Below, piece by piece: positions 1-7,085 of a DNA stretch of 57,860 nucleotides. The DNA comes from an uncultured Enterorhabdus sp. (lineage in GTDB: Bacteria; Actinomycetota; Coriobacteriia; Coriobacteriales; Eggerthellaceae), in assembly GCA_947573925.1 (NCBI GenBank), contig CANPHS010000002.1, forward strand, positions 1-57,860. Reading direction: 5' to 3'. Numbering within the stretch: the stretch's first letter is position 1; each line of letters opens with the position of its first letter. Below the pieces are notes generated by a model, which did no database searches, was not told the origin of the DNA, and saw nothing but the letters and a program-made list of their open reading frames with translations. The position numbers and the translations under genes are program-made.

Positions 1-45
1 CCAGTGGACACTTCCGCCGAGCGAGGACTGTCTGAGCACGGCGCC
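1..45 (+). repeat. Partial copy C of the GCGA 3'-end repeat element
   Basis: This is the right half of an element seen complete at 6917-7060 and, inverted, at 57534-57660. Visible are the closing arm of the central hairpin (GGACACTTCC) followed by AGCGAGGACTGT, then TGAGC as in the other copies. The left half would lie outside the window. The element is on the plus strand, so it would follow a plus-strand gene lying left of the window, converging on the helicase gene. Its function is unknown. Confidence 0.6.
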
Positions 46-74
46 CTTGCCCCGCGGCCGCGCCCGGACGGCCC

Positions 75-2249
75 CTATTTCAGCAGTTCCGTCAGTGGGC
101 CGTTCGCCAGGATGGTGACGTGGCGGGTGGCGCGGCTGATGGTGGTGTACAGGCGGCGTCGGGCCAGGTCGTTCACGGGAAACACCCGCGCACTCGCATC
201 GGGCACGACGACGCGGTCGAATTCCAGCCCCTTCGCCAGCTTCAGCGGCAGCACCACCACGCCGGCCTCGGGCAGCGAGTCGCCGTCGCCGAGCAGGGCG
301 ACGCCCTCGCCGAGCAGCTTCGCCAGGCGCCTGGCCTCGCTCTTCCACGGCGCGATGACCGCCGTGAGCCCCTCGACGCCGTAGGCTTCTTCCACCACGC
401 GGGCCAACTCCGCTTCCCAGGCCTTGGCGCTCTCGCACACGAGCACCTCCGGCGCGGCCGCCTCGCGCTGCACCGAGGACACCTCCATGGCCTCGCCTGC
501 GGGCAGCAGGGCCGCGAACAGGTCGGTGATGGCCGGGGTGGAGCGGTAGCTCGTCATGAGGCGGCACTCGTCCACGGGCCCCCGCGTCGCCTCGAACACG
601 GCGCGGATCTCGTCCCAGGACGCGGTGCCTTCCGCGATGGCCTGGTTCGGGTCGCCCAAAAGCAGGAAGTTCGCCCGGCGGAAGTAGCGGGCCATGAGGG
701 CCAGCTGCCCGGCGGAATAATCCTGCACCTCGTCGATCATCACGTACTTGGCCTCGGGGTCGGAAAGCCCCGTGAGCGCCATCTTCAAATACACCCACTC
801 CACCGAGGTGAGGCCGTCCACCCCCATGAGGCGCCGGGCGATCTCGTCGATGTCGAGCCAGTCGGCGCCGCGCACCTGGCGCACCGCGTCGGCGTACTTG
901 TCGCGCACGTAGGTGTAGGCCAGCGTGCGGGCCTCCTCGTCGGTCTGGGGCTCAAAGGTCTCGCCGAACAGCCGCAGCTGCTCCTCGATGGGCAGGTCGG
1001 CGATCTCGTCGTGGGTGTCCTCCTGCGCGGCGATGCCCTTGAGCCGCGCGTCCAGGCGCACGTCCAGCTCCTCGTTCATGAGTGTGACGCGATGGGGCCC
1101 CGCGGGCAGGTGATCGAACTTCGCCGCCACCTTCGCCACCGCGTCGCCCCCGAGCAGGCGCACCCCCGCGGCCTCGATGTCGCGGAAGTCGCTGCGCTCG
1201 AAGGCGAACCCGGCCACGGCCCTGTCGATGGCCGCAAGGCGCTCGTAGGTCACGTCGCCCTCCCCCACGCCACGGCCGGCGGGCAGAAGCGGCGCCAGGA
1301 ACTGCGCCCAGGTGAGGATTTCCGGGTTCCGCTCGCCCAAGTCGGGCAGCACCCGGTCGATGTAGCGGCCGAACACCGGGTTCGGCGAGATGAGGAACAC
1401 CTGCGTGGGGTCCAGGGCCCCACGGTGCTGGTAGAACAGATAGGCGATGCGCTGCATGAGCACCGAGGTCTTCCCCGAGCCCGCCACACCGGCCACCTGG
1501 AGCACCGGCACGTCGGCATGGCGCACCACGAGGTTCTGCTCCCGCTGGATGGTGGCCGTGATGGCCTGCATGTGGGCCGAGCGCCCCCGGGAGAGCGAGG
1601 CCAGCAGCAGCTTGTCCTCAATGGCCACGTCGGAGTCGAAGTAGCTGACCAGGCGCGGGCCCTCGATGTCGAACTGGCGCCGCAGCTTCAAGTCGGCGTG
1701 AATAGTGCGCCCGTCGGCCTCGTAACTCACCGGGCCCATGACCTGGTTGTAGTACACCTCGGCTACGGGGCTGCGCCAGTCCACCACGAGCCTGCGGTAG
1801 TTCTCGTCCGACACGCCCGCCGACCCGATGTAGAGCTCTTTGGCCGGCTGGCCCTCGCGGAACTGCAGGGCGATCTTCGCGAAGTAAGGCTCGCGCAGCA
1901 GCACTTCCACGGCCCGCAGGCGCTCGGCCTGCACCGAGTTCGCCATGTCGTGGGCCTCGATGATGTTGTTCATGGCCACGATGTCGGCATGGGTCTCCAG
2001 AATGTCGTCCCAGGTGGCGAAGTTCACGGCCAGCTCGTCGGCCATATTCTTCTTGTCCTCGGCGGCTGCGGCGGCCACGGCCTCCATGGCGGCCACCGCG
2101 TCGTGGCCGATCTTCTCCAGCTTGCCGTACACCTCGGTCAGGTGTGCCTGCTCGGCGGCGAAGACGGGGTCGGTGCCCAGGTCGGGGGTGGGGACGGTCA
2201 TCTCCAATACGCTGTCCTCCTCAGGTTCGGCTTCCTCTTGATACGGCAA
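75..2249 (-). CDS. helD: HelD-like UvrD/Rep-family helicase (RNA polymerase recycling factor type)
   Basis: A 724-residue superfamily 1 ATPase of HelD type; such proteins bind RNA polymerase and release it from stalled or terminated complexes. The first ~120 residues are helical, as in the secondary-channel arm of HelD. The family signature VVDWRSPVAEVYY is near residue 155, Walker A (GVAGSGKT) at 254-261, a Walker B-like MIDEVQDYS near 515, and a C-terminal helicase motif with TTISRATRHV near the end. The length fits the family. The start used is TTG with a G-rich upstream stretch; an ATG 16 codons inside is possible, so the N-terminus is uncertain. It is transcribed alone or with the deformylase-like gene 46 bases upstream. 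A generic UvrD-type helicase is the alternative, but the DWRSP signature favours HelD. Confidence 0.85.
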   Translation of the reverse strand: MPYQEEAEPEEDSVLEMTVPTPDLGTDPVFAAEQAHLTEVYGKLEKIGHDAVAAMEAVAAAAAEDKKNMADELAVNFATWDDILETHADIVAMNNIIEAHDMANSVQAERLRAVEVLLREPYFAKIALQFREGQPAKELYIGSAGVSDENYRRLVVDWRSPVAEVYYNQVMGPVSYEADGRTIHADLKLRRQFDIEGPRLVSYFDSDVAIEDKLLLASLSRGRSAHMQAITATIQREQNLVVRHADVPVLQVAGVAGSGKTSVLMQRIAYLFYQHRGALDPTQVFLISPNPVFGRYIDRVLPDLGERNPEILTWAQFLAPLLPAGRGVGEGDVTYERLAAIDRAVAGFAFERSDFRDIEAAGVRLLGGDAVAKVAAKFDHLPAGPHRVTLMNEELDVRLDARLKGIAAQEDTHDEIADLPIEEQLRLFGETFEPQTDEEARTLAYTYVRDKYADAVRQVRGADWLDIDEIARRLMGVDGLTSVEWVYLKMALTGLSDPEAKYVMIDEVQDYSAGQLALMARYFRRANFLLLGDPNQAIAEGTASWDEIRAVFEATRGPVDECRLMTSYRSTPAITDLFAALLPAGEAMEVSSVQREAAAPEVLVCESAKAWEAELARVVEEAYGVEGLTAVIAPWKSEARRLAKLLGEGVALLGDGDSLPEAGVVVLPLKLAKGLEFDRVVVPDASARVFPVNDLARRRLYTTISRATRHVTILANGPLTELLK

Positions 2250-2295
2250 GGCAGACCCCCCGGCTCGGGGGCCCGTCCGTGCGCTTGCGGGGCCG

Positions 2296-2715
2296 TTAGA
2301 CGAGAATGCCCTCGCAGTGGTCGATCATGTGCTGCACGGCCTGGGCGGCGTTGCCCTCGAGCTTCTTCTTGCGGGGGATGAGCTTGCCGTCGGCCAGCAC
2401 CTCGTAGCTCACGCGCACCCAGTCGTAGCGCTGCACGGCCGTGGCCTCCTCGCGGGAGAGGCAGGCCTCCACAGCGGTGTAGGGCTTCAGCTTCTGGGTC
2501 ACCTGGGGGTTGTACATGACCTGGGGACGGCCGTTCTCGTTCAGGTAGGCGACGATGCGCTTGGTCTCGCCGATCTGGTTGGCGGCCAGGCACACGGCCT
2601 CGTCGCTGGCCAGCAGCGTTTCCACCAGATCGTCGGCGATGGCGGCGTCGGCGGCCGTGGCGGCCTCGCAGGGCTTCGACAGGATTTCCTCGTCGGTGAT
2701 GATCTCTTTAATCAC
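2296..2715 (-). CDS. Peptide deformylase-like protein, catalytic Glu replaced
   Basis: A 139-residue member of the short peptide deformylase family. True deformylases remove the N-formyl group from nascent proteins with a metal held by Cys and the two His of HEXXH. Motif 1 is present as VCLAANQ (41-47), motif 2 as EACLS (83-87, with the metal Cys85), and motif 3 reads HMIDH (129-133). Both metal His are kept but the general-base Glu is Met130. The start chosen is GTG at 2715, five bases after AAGGAG; the longer ATG reading at 2751 lacks a ribosome site and gives an N-terminus unlike the family. A divergent enzyme or a non-catalytic paralogue are both possible, and a normal deformylase should exist elsewhere in the genome. 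Confidence 0.8.
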   Translation of the reverse strand: MIKEIITDEEILSKPCEAATAADAAIADDLVETLLASDEAVCLAANQIGETKRIVAYLNENGRPQVMYNPQVTQKLKPYTAVEACLSREEATAVQRYDWVRVSYEVLADGKLIPRKKKLEGNAAQAVQHMIDHCEGILV

Positions 2716-2895
2716 AGGGGCTCCTTCGCGCTGGGCGGTGGTGCGGGCCACCGCGTTTCCGGAAAAATGCGACTATCGAGTATACACCACGCGCGGCCCC
2801 CGCGCCCCCGCGCGGCTGTGGCGTTTTCGAGGTATCAATCGGGCGGTTGTCGGGTATCGGCGCCGCGGCCCTTCCCGCCCCGGCCGCCCGTGCGC

Positions 2896-2935
2896 TATAA
2901 TGGGGATGCGAGCTCCGACACCGGGGCTTTTTTCA
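2896..2935 (+). other. Orphan -10 box followed by a terminator-like hairpin
   Basis: A perfect TATAAT lies at 2896-2901 on the plus strand. A short hairpin (AGCTCC, six-base loop, GGGGCT) and a run of six T follow within about 30 bases. Both flanking genes are on the minus strand, so nothing visible uses the T-run. It may give a very short transcript or be chance; no -35 box is obvious. Confidence 0.25.
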
Positions 2936-2943
2936 TGGCTGCA

Positions 2944-3960
2944 TTACCCCTCCAGGTCGATGGCGTACACCTTGCCAGCGCCGTAGAGCTTCCCGAAGAT
3001 GTACTTGTTGCTGGCCGACTCGTCGGACACGTACACGCGCCCGTCGTGGGACTCGATGCCCTCGGCCATGGGCGGCGCCTCCACGTCTTCCACGAGACTC
3101 GCCCCGTCGAGGCAGTACAGCGGCACCGCCTCGCCATCGGCCGTAAACGTACCCGCCGGCTCCAGGCGCAGGCCGTCGTAGGCGCACAGGTGCGACGGAG
3201 CAAGGCCGAAGGACTGCGAGAGCACGATACGCCCGTCGCCCGCCGTGCACACCCCCTGGATCATGCCGGGAATGGAATAGACGCGCTCGGGGGCGGCCGC
3301 CACCCCGAAGGGCGCGTTCTCGTCGAGGGCGTAGGCGTACATGACCGCCGGGTTCTCGGTGCCGCCCGGCGTGGTGATATGGTGGGAGGCGGGGGTCTCG
3401 TAGTCGCCGGGATGGTAGAACTCGCCGGCGAAGAGGGTGTCGCCCTCGATGTTCATGAACGCCGGCGAGAAGTCGAGGTCGCACTTGGCCAGGGCCTGCA
3501 CCGTGGCGCCGTCGCCGGCCGCGGCCACCTCCTGGGCGTCGAGCACCAGGTAGCCGCCCTCGCAGGCCAGGTAGGCGTAGCGGTCGGTGCCCGTGATGGC
3601 CGAGCCGTGGCCGTCGTAGGCGCTGCCGTCGGGGTTGGCCACCAACAGCCGCGCCACGCTCCCGTCGGCCTCGCGCCGGTACAAAGGCGACGGGGAATGG
3701 TCGGCCATGTACCCGCTGAACAGCCACGCGTCGGTCTCTTCCACGTGGTCGAGGTCCTGGCACACGAAGCCCGCGTTCACCCCCGGGATATCGAAGACGG
3801 GCTCAGCCTCGGCGTAGAAGGGGGCGAAGGCCACGCGCACAAAGATGTTGAGCCCCACCACCGCCGCCAGCGCGAGCCCGGCCAGCACCGCCAACGCGAT
3901 GCCGACGATCCTCACGACGCGGGCACCCCGCCTGGGCTTGCCGCCCTTCACCTGCTCCAT
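2944..3960 (-). CDS. Membrane-anchored extracytoplasmic protein of unknown function
   Basis: 338 residues. One N-terminal transmembrane helix (roughly residues 18-42) follows the basic stretch KPRRGAR, and the rest is a soluble domain likely outside the cell. That domain has repeated short beta-rich stretches ending in Tyr/Leu-Val-Ala patterns (GYLVLDAQ, GRIVLSQSFG, GRVYVSDES, GKVYAID), which suggests a beta-propeller-like fold; this is inference, and no catalytic motif is visible. The start used is ATG at 3960, six bases after AAGGAG, rather than the ATG six codons earlier. No operon partner is evident. The 289-base gap upstream holds only two copies of CTTTGTACG and a TTTGCATG/CATGCAAA inverted pair. 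Confidence 0.6.
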   Translation of the reverse strand: MEQVKGGKPRRGARVVRIVGIALAVLAGLALAAVVGLNIFVRVAFAPFYAEAEPVFDIPGVNAGFVCQDLDHVEETDAWLFSGYMADHSPSPLYRREADGSVARLLVANPDGSAYDGHGSAITGTDRYAYLACEGGYLVLDAQEVAAAGDGATVQALAKCDLDFSPAFMNIEGDTLFAGEFYHPGDYETPASHHITTPGGTENPAVMYAYALDENAPFGVAAAPERVYSIPGMIQGVCTAGDGRIVLSQSFGLAPSHLCAYDGLRLEPAGTFTADGEAVPLYCLDGASLVEDVEAPPMAEGIESHDGRVYVSDESASNKYIFGKLYGAGKVYAIDLEG

Positions 3961-4249
3961 CCCGAACTCCTTCCGCATAGGCGCCTTCCGCAGCGCACAT
4001 TGTGGGTTCGAGCAGCATAGACCATGGGCTACGGTTCGGAGCCATCAGGGCCCCATCCGTCAACAACCAGAGAGATTTCCCCGCCAACGAAAGAGCCGCG
4101 CGCGAAGGCCCCTTCCAAAATCCCCCGCACAAAATCCGTCACTTTGTACGCCTCTCTGAGCGAAATTTGCATGTAGAAGGGAGCTTTGTACGTTTCGCAT
4201 GCAAAAAGGCGTGCATTTGCACGGGTATCGAGCGAAGGGAGGGGGCCGA

Positions 4250-5221
4250 TCAGCCGATGGTGACGGGGCGGTCTTGGTAGGCCACGGACACGGTGACGCG
4301 CGGGGCGAGGGCCGGGGCGGCCGCGGCCAGGGCGCTGGCCAGGGTCTCGCGGGGCAGGCGGTAGGTGTTGTTATCCTGGGAGATGTGCATGGCCACCACC
4401 GACTCCAGCCCCTCGTGGGCCAATGCGGCCAGAAGCTCGGCGGCCTGGGCGTTGGACAGGTGCCCCCGGTCCGAAGCGATGCGCTGCTTCACCACGTAGG
4501 GGTAGGGGCCGCTCTCCAGCATGCGGGCGTCATGGTTGCTTTCCAGCGCCAGCAGCCGCACGCCGGCCAGGGCCGCCCGGGCCTCGTCGGTGGCAAAGCC
4601 AGTATCCGTCACGTAGCCGAGGGAATCGCGAAAACTCGCCGCGTCGCGCGGGGCATTACCCGAACCCCCGTCGGTCGTAGCCGGAGAGCCCATTTCGCTC
4701 GCCGCACCATGCGACTTCCCCTCCCCGACCCCGCACGGGCCTACATCCGCCAGCTCCCCTACCCCAATCTCGCACGGGTCCGCGCTCGACAGTTCGTCGA
4801 AGCGGAAGCCGCAGGCGTCGGCGGCGTCGTGGGAGGTGCGGAAGGGGCGCACGGCCATGCCGCCCAAGACCAGCGCGTCTCCGCAGGCGAAGGGGATAAA
4901 CGGCGCGTTCACGCTGGCCACGGCGTCGCGCAGGGGCGCCGAGGCGCGAAACACCGCCTCACTGCCGTGCACCGCGGGCACCGTGCCCACCTTCGCGAGG
5001 CCCCGCAGCACCACGCCGAGGCCCTTCACGTGGTCGCCGTGGTCGTGGGTGATCACCACGGCCGCGAGCCGCGCCACATCGAAGCCGCAGGCGGTGGCGC
5101 GGTCGAAGAACTCCCGCTTGCAGATGCCGCAGTCGATGAGCACGCCAGCGCCGGTGGCCCCGTTCTCCACAATGGCGGCGTTCCCGCGGCTGCCGCTGGC
5201 CAGCACGTGCAGCTTCAACAT
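4250..5221 (-). CDS. walJ: MBL-fold metallohydrolase, WalJ/YycJ type
   Basis: 323 residues. The metallo-beta-lactamase fold is clear: THDHGDH (58-64) is the metal site, followed by RTSHDA, GYVTDTG, LESNHD, GHLSN and HISQDNN, the usual order in the YycJ/WalJ group. These are probable dinuclear-metal exonucleases linked in Firmicutes to coordinating replication and cell division. An insertion of about 45 residues rich in Gly, Ser and Ala sits before GYVTDTG and is not typical. The start is ATG at 5221 with AGAGGAA upstream; the 29 extra in-frame codons before it are Arg/Pro-rich and unlikely to be protein. No walRK genes are adjacent, so the cellular role is inferred from the family alone. Confidence 0.8.
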   Translation of the reverse strand: MLKLHVLASGSRGNAAIVENGATGAGVLIDCGICKREFFDRATACGFDVARLAAVVITHDHGDHVKGLGVVLRGLAKVGTVPAVHGSEAVFRASAPLRDAVASVNAPFIPFACGDALVLGGMAVRPFRTSHDAADACGFRFDELSSADPCEIGVGELADVGPCGVGEGKSHGAASEMGSPATTDGGSGNAPRDAASFRDSLGYVTDTGFATDEARAALAGVRLLALESNHDARMLESGPYPYVVKQRIASDRGHLSNAQAAELLAALAHEGLESVVAMHISQDNNTYRLPRETLASALAAAAPALAPRVTVSVAYQDRPVTIG

Positions 5222-5513
5222 ACTCGTTCCTCTCTCCCCAGCGCCAACCTGCGAGCGCAGACGCGGCGAAGGTCGGCGCCAAGGCCCGACGCACAGTCCG
5301 ACGTCCAAGAATCCAACGAAGCGCCTTCATCACTTGATGCGATATCCCGCAGGCCATCCTACCCCGAGAGAGGGCCCATCACGAAAAAACCGCACGGGAC
5401 AATTTTTGAGCACGTGCACTATTTCATTCGCCTGACCTGTCCTTTCAAGGAAGTTCAACCCTTGACGTTGAATCAAACACCTCCCGTTACACGGCATTTC
5501 TTTCCCAGACCCA

Positions 5514-5543
5514 TTGACAATGACCCGGTTGGTAAAGTTTAAT
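5514..5543 (+). promoter_or_regulatory. Sigma-70-type promoter for the triple-Rid gene
   Basis: TTGACA at 5514-5519 and TTTAAT at 5538-5543 are separated by 18 bases. A strong ribosome site GGGAGGT (5581-5587) precedes the ATG at 5592. The rest of the 370-base gap between the divergent walJ and Rid genes (5222-5513) is AT-richer than the surroundings and shows no other feature I can name. Confidence 0.6.
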
Positions 5544-5591
5544 GCGAGTGCATAAAAATGCAGCCCATCTCGTACCTTAAGGGAGGTATAC

Positions 5592-6854
5592 ATGAGCGAT
5601 CCCAATGTGGTGGTAGCCCGGAACACCGAGAATGCGCCCGTCAGCGACCGGTATTCCCAGACCGTGGCCTTCAGCCACTACAACAACCTGTCGGCCCAGC
5701 TGCCCATCGACCCGGCCACCGGCGCCATCGTGGCCGGCGGCGTCGCCGAGCAGGCCACCCAGTGCCTCAAGAACATCGAGGCCATCGTGAACTCCATCGA
5801 CCACGATCTCAACGATGTCATCCGCCTGTCCATCTACCTGCGCGACATCATGGACCTCAACGCCGTGGAGAAGGTGCAGGCCGAGTTCTTCCCCACCTAC
5901 CAGCCCGCCCGCACCGTGGTGGCCGTGGAAGGCCTGCCCCAAGACGCGCTCGTGATGGTGGAGGCCCTGGTGGACAACGGCGAGGGCACCCAGTCCGTGC
6001 CCCAGGCCGGCGACCTCCTGAAGCTGACCAACAACACCCACAACGCTCCCTATGACGCCTGCTCCACCCAGACCGTGGCGTTCTCCCACTACAACAACAT
6101 CACCATGCAGCTGCCGCTGTGCCCGAAGTCGGGCCGCCCGATCCTGGGCGACGTGGCCGCTCAGACCGCCCAGTGCCTGCGCAACGTGAAGGCCATCCTG
6201 GAGTCGGTGGACGTGCCGCTGGACGACATCGTGAAGGTGACCATCTTCGTGAAGGACCTGGCCGACGTCGAGGCCGTCAACGGCGTGTACAAGACCTTCT
6301 TCCCCGATTCCGGCATCGCCCGCGCGGTGAACTACTTCCCCGCCCGCACCATCGTGCCGGTGAAGGACCTGCCCCTGCACTGCGACGTGGCCGTGGAAGC
6401 GGTCGTGTCCCATGGCGACGGCACCCCGCCCCAGGCCATCGAGGACCGTCACGGCCTCATCATCGAGGCGAACAACACCGACGCCGCCCCGAAGTGCCCC
6501 CTGGCGACCCAGACCGTGGCCTTCTCCCACTACAACAACATCTCCGCCCAGCTGCCCGTCGACCTCGACGGCAACCTGATCGCCGGCGGCGTGGCCGAGC
6601 AGACCGCCCAGTGCCTCGCCTACGTGAAGGCCATCATCGAGTCGGTGGAGCACGACGTGGACGACATCGTGAAGGTGAACGTGTTCCTCGCCGACATGGC
6701 CGACCTGGACGCCATGAACGAGGCCTACACCGCGTTCTTCGGCGACCACAAGCCCGCCCGCAAGGTCGTGGCCTGCGGAAGCCTGCCCAAGGGCGCCCGC
6801 GTCATGATCGACGCCATCGCCGGCAACTGGGAAGGCACCCCGCCCATCGCCTAG
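5592..6854 (+). CDS. Protein of three tandem Rid (YjgF/YER057c/UK114) domains
   Basis: 420 residues. Rid enzymes hydrolyse reactive enamines/imines and normally form trimers of ~130-residue chains with active sites between subunits. Here three Rid domains lie in one chain, about residues 1-135, 136-280 and 281-420. Each carries TVAFSHYNN (24-32, 161-169, 308-316) and the PAR segment with the substrate-carboxylate Arg (R107, R252, R390). The acidic residue near each domain end is VEAL, VEAV and, in domain 3, IDAI (Asp instead of Glu). Repeats are similar but not identical at DNA level, so the triplication is old. It is monocistronic with its own promoter and terminator. The start follows GGGAGGT. 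The substrate is not predictable. Confidence 0.85.
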   Translation: MSDPNVVVARNTENAPVSDRYSQTVAFSHYNNLSAQLPIDPATGAIVAGGVAEQATQCLKNIEAIVNSIDHDLNDVIRLSIYLRDIMDLNAVEKVQAEFFPTYQPARTVVAVEGLPQDALVMVEALVDNGEGTQSVPQAGDLLKLTNNTHNAPYDACSTQTVAFSHYNNITMQLPLCPKSGRPILGDVAAQTAQCLRNVKAILESVDVPLDDIVKVTIFVKDLADVEAVNGVYKTFFPDSGIARAVNYFPARTIVPVKDLPLHCDVAVEAVVSHGDGTPPQAIEDRHGLIIEANNTDAAPKCPLATQTVAFSHYNNISAQLPVDLDGNLIAGGVAEQTAQCLAYVKAIIESVEHDVDDIVKVNVFLADMADLDAMNEAYTAFFGDHKPARKVVACGSLPKGARVMIDAIAGNWEGTPPIA

Positions 6855-6880
6855 TTGAAGCGAGCCCCAAGCCTTTGAAC

Positions 6881-6910
6881 AACGACCCGGGAGAAATCCC
6901 GGGTCGTTTC
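6881..6910 (+). terminator. Rho-independent terminator of the triple-Rid gene
   Basis: A perfect 12-bp stem (AACGACCCGGGA / TCCCGGGTCGTT) with a GAAA tetraloop, followed by TTTCG, starts 26 bases after the stop codon. Confidence 0.85.
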
Positions 6911-6916
6911 GTATTT

Positions 6917-7060
6917 AGAAGAGCTAGGACCATGACCGAGCGTAGAGGAGACGCGGGGTGTTCTGACCGAGCGAGTTCCGCAGCGACTGAAACAGGACTC
7001 AATGTCCTGTTTCACCAAGCGAGGACTGTTTGAGCGAATCAGGATACCGCGCGGCTCCGA
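6917..7060 (+). repeat. Complete copy A of the GCGA 3'-end repeat element
   Basis: The element follows the Rid gene terminator on the same strand. The left flank has GTGTTCTGACCGAGCGAG then CAGCGAC. The centre is an 11-bp perfect hairpin (TGAAACAGGAC at 6988-6998, loop TCAAT, GTCCTGTTTCA at 7004-7014). The right flank has AGCGAGGACTGT, TGAGCGAATC and AGGATACC. The copy at 57534-57660 shares both flanks, but its hairpin arms differ while staying fully paired. GCGA recurs in four places. It lies between convergent gene ends (Rid and the histidine kinase). Confidence 0.75.
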
Positions 7061-7085
7061 CCGGCGAAGAGCCGCGGCAAGAACT

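Noticed and set aside
120-2381. Long plus-strand ORF (753 codons) opposite the helicase gene
   Set aside because: The translation is His/Gly/Arg/Leu-rich with no domain; it is the antisense shadow usual in GC-rich DNA. The same holds for the long frames opposite the histidine kinase, LuxR, ABC exporter, flavoprotein 3 and AICAR formyltransferase genes.
4000-4025. GGTTCGAGC segment resembling a tRNA T-loop
   Set aside because: The flanking five bases do not pair and no D or anticodon arm or acceptor stem can be built around it.
3961-4249. Possible small gene or mobile element in the gap before the membrane-anchored protein gene
   Set aside because: Open frames here are short and lack ribosome sites; the two CTTTGTACG copies and the TTTGCATG/CATGCAAA pair are too short to support an element.
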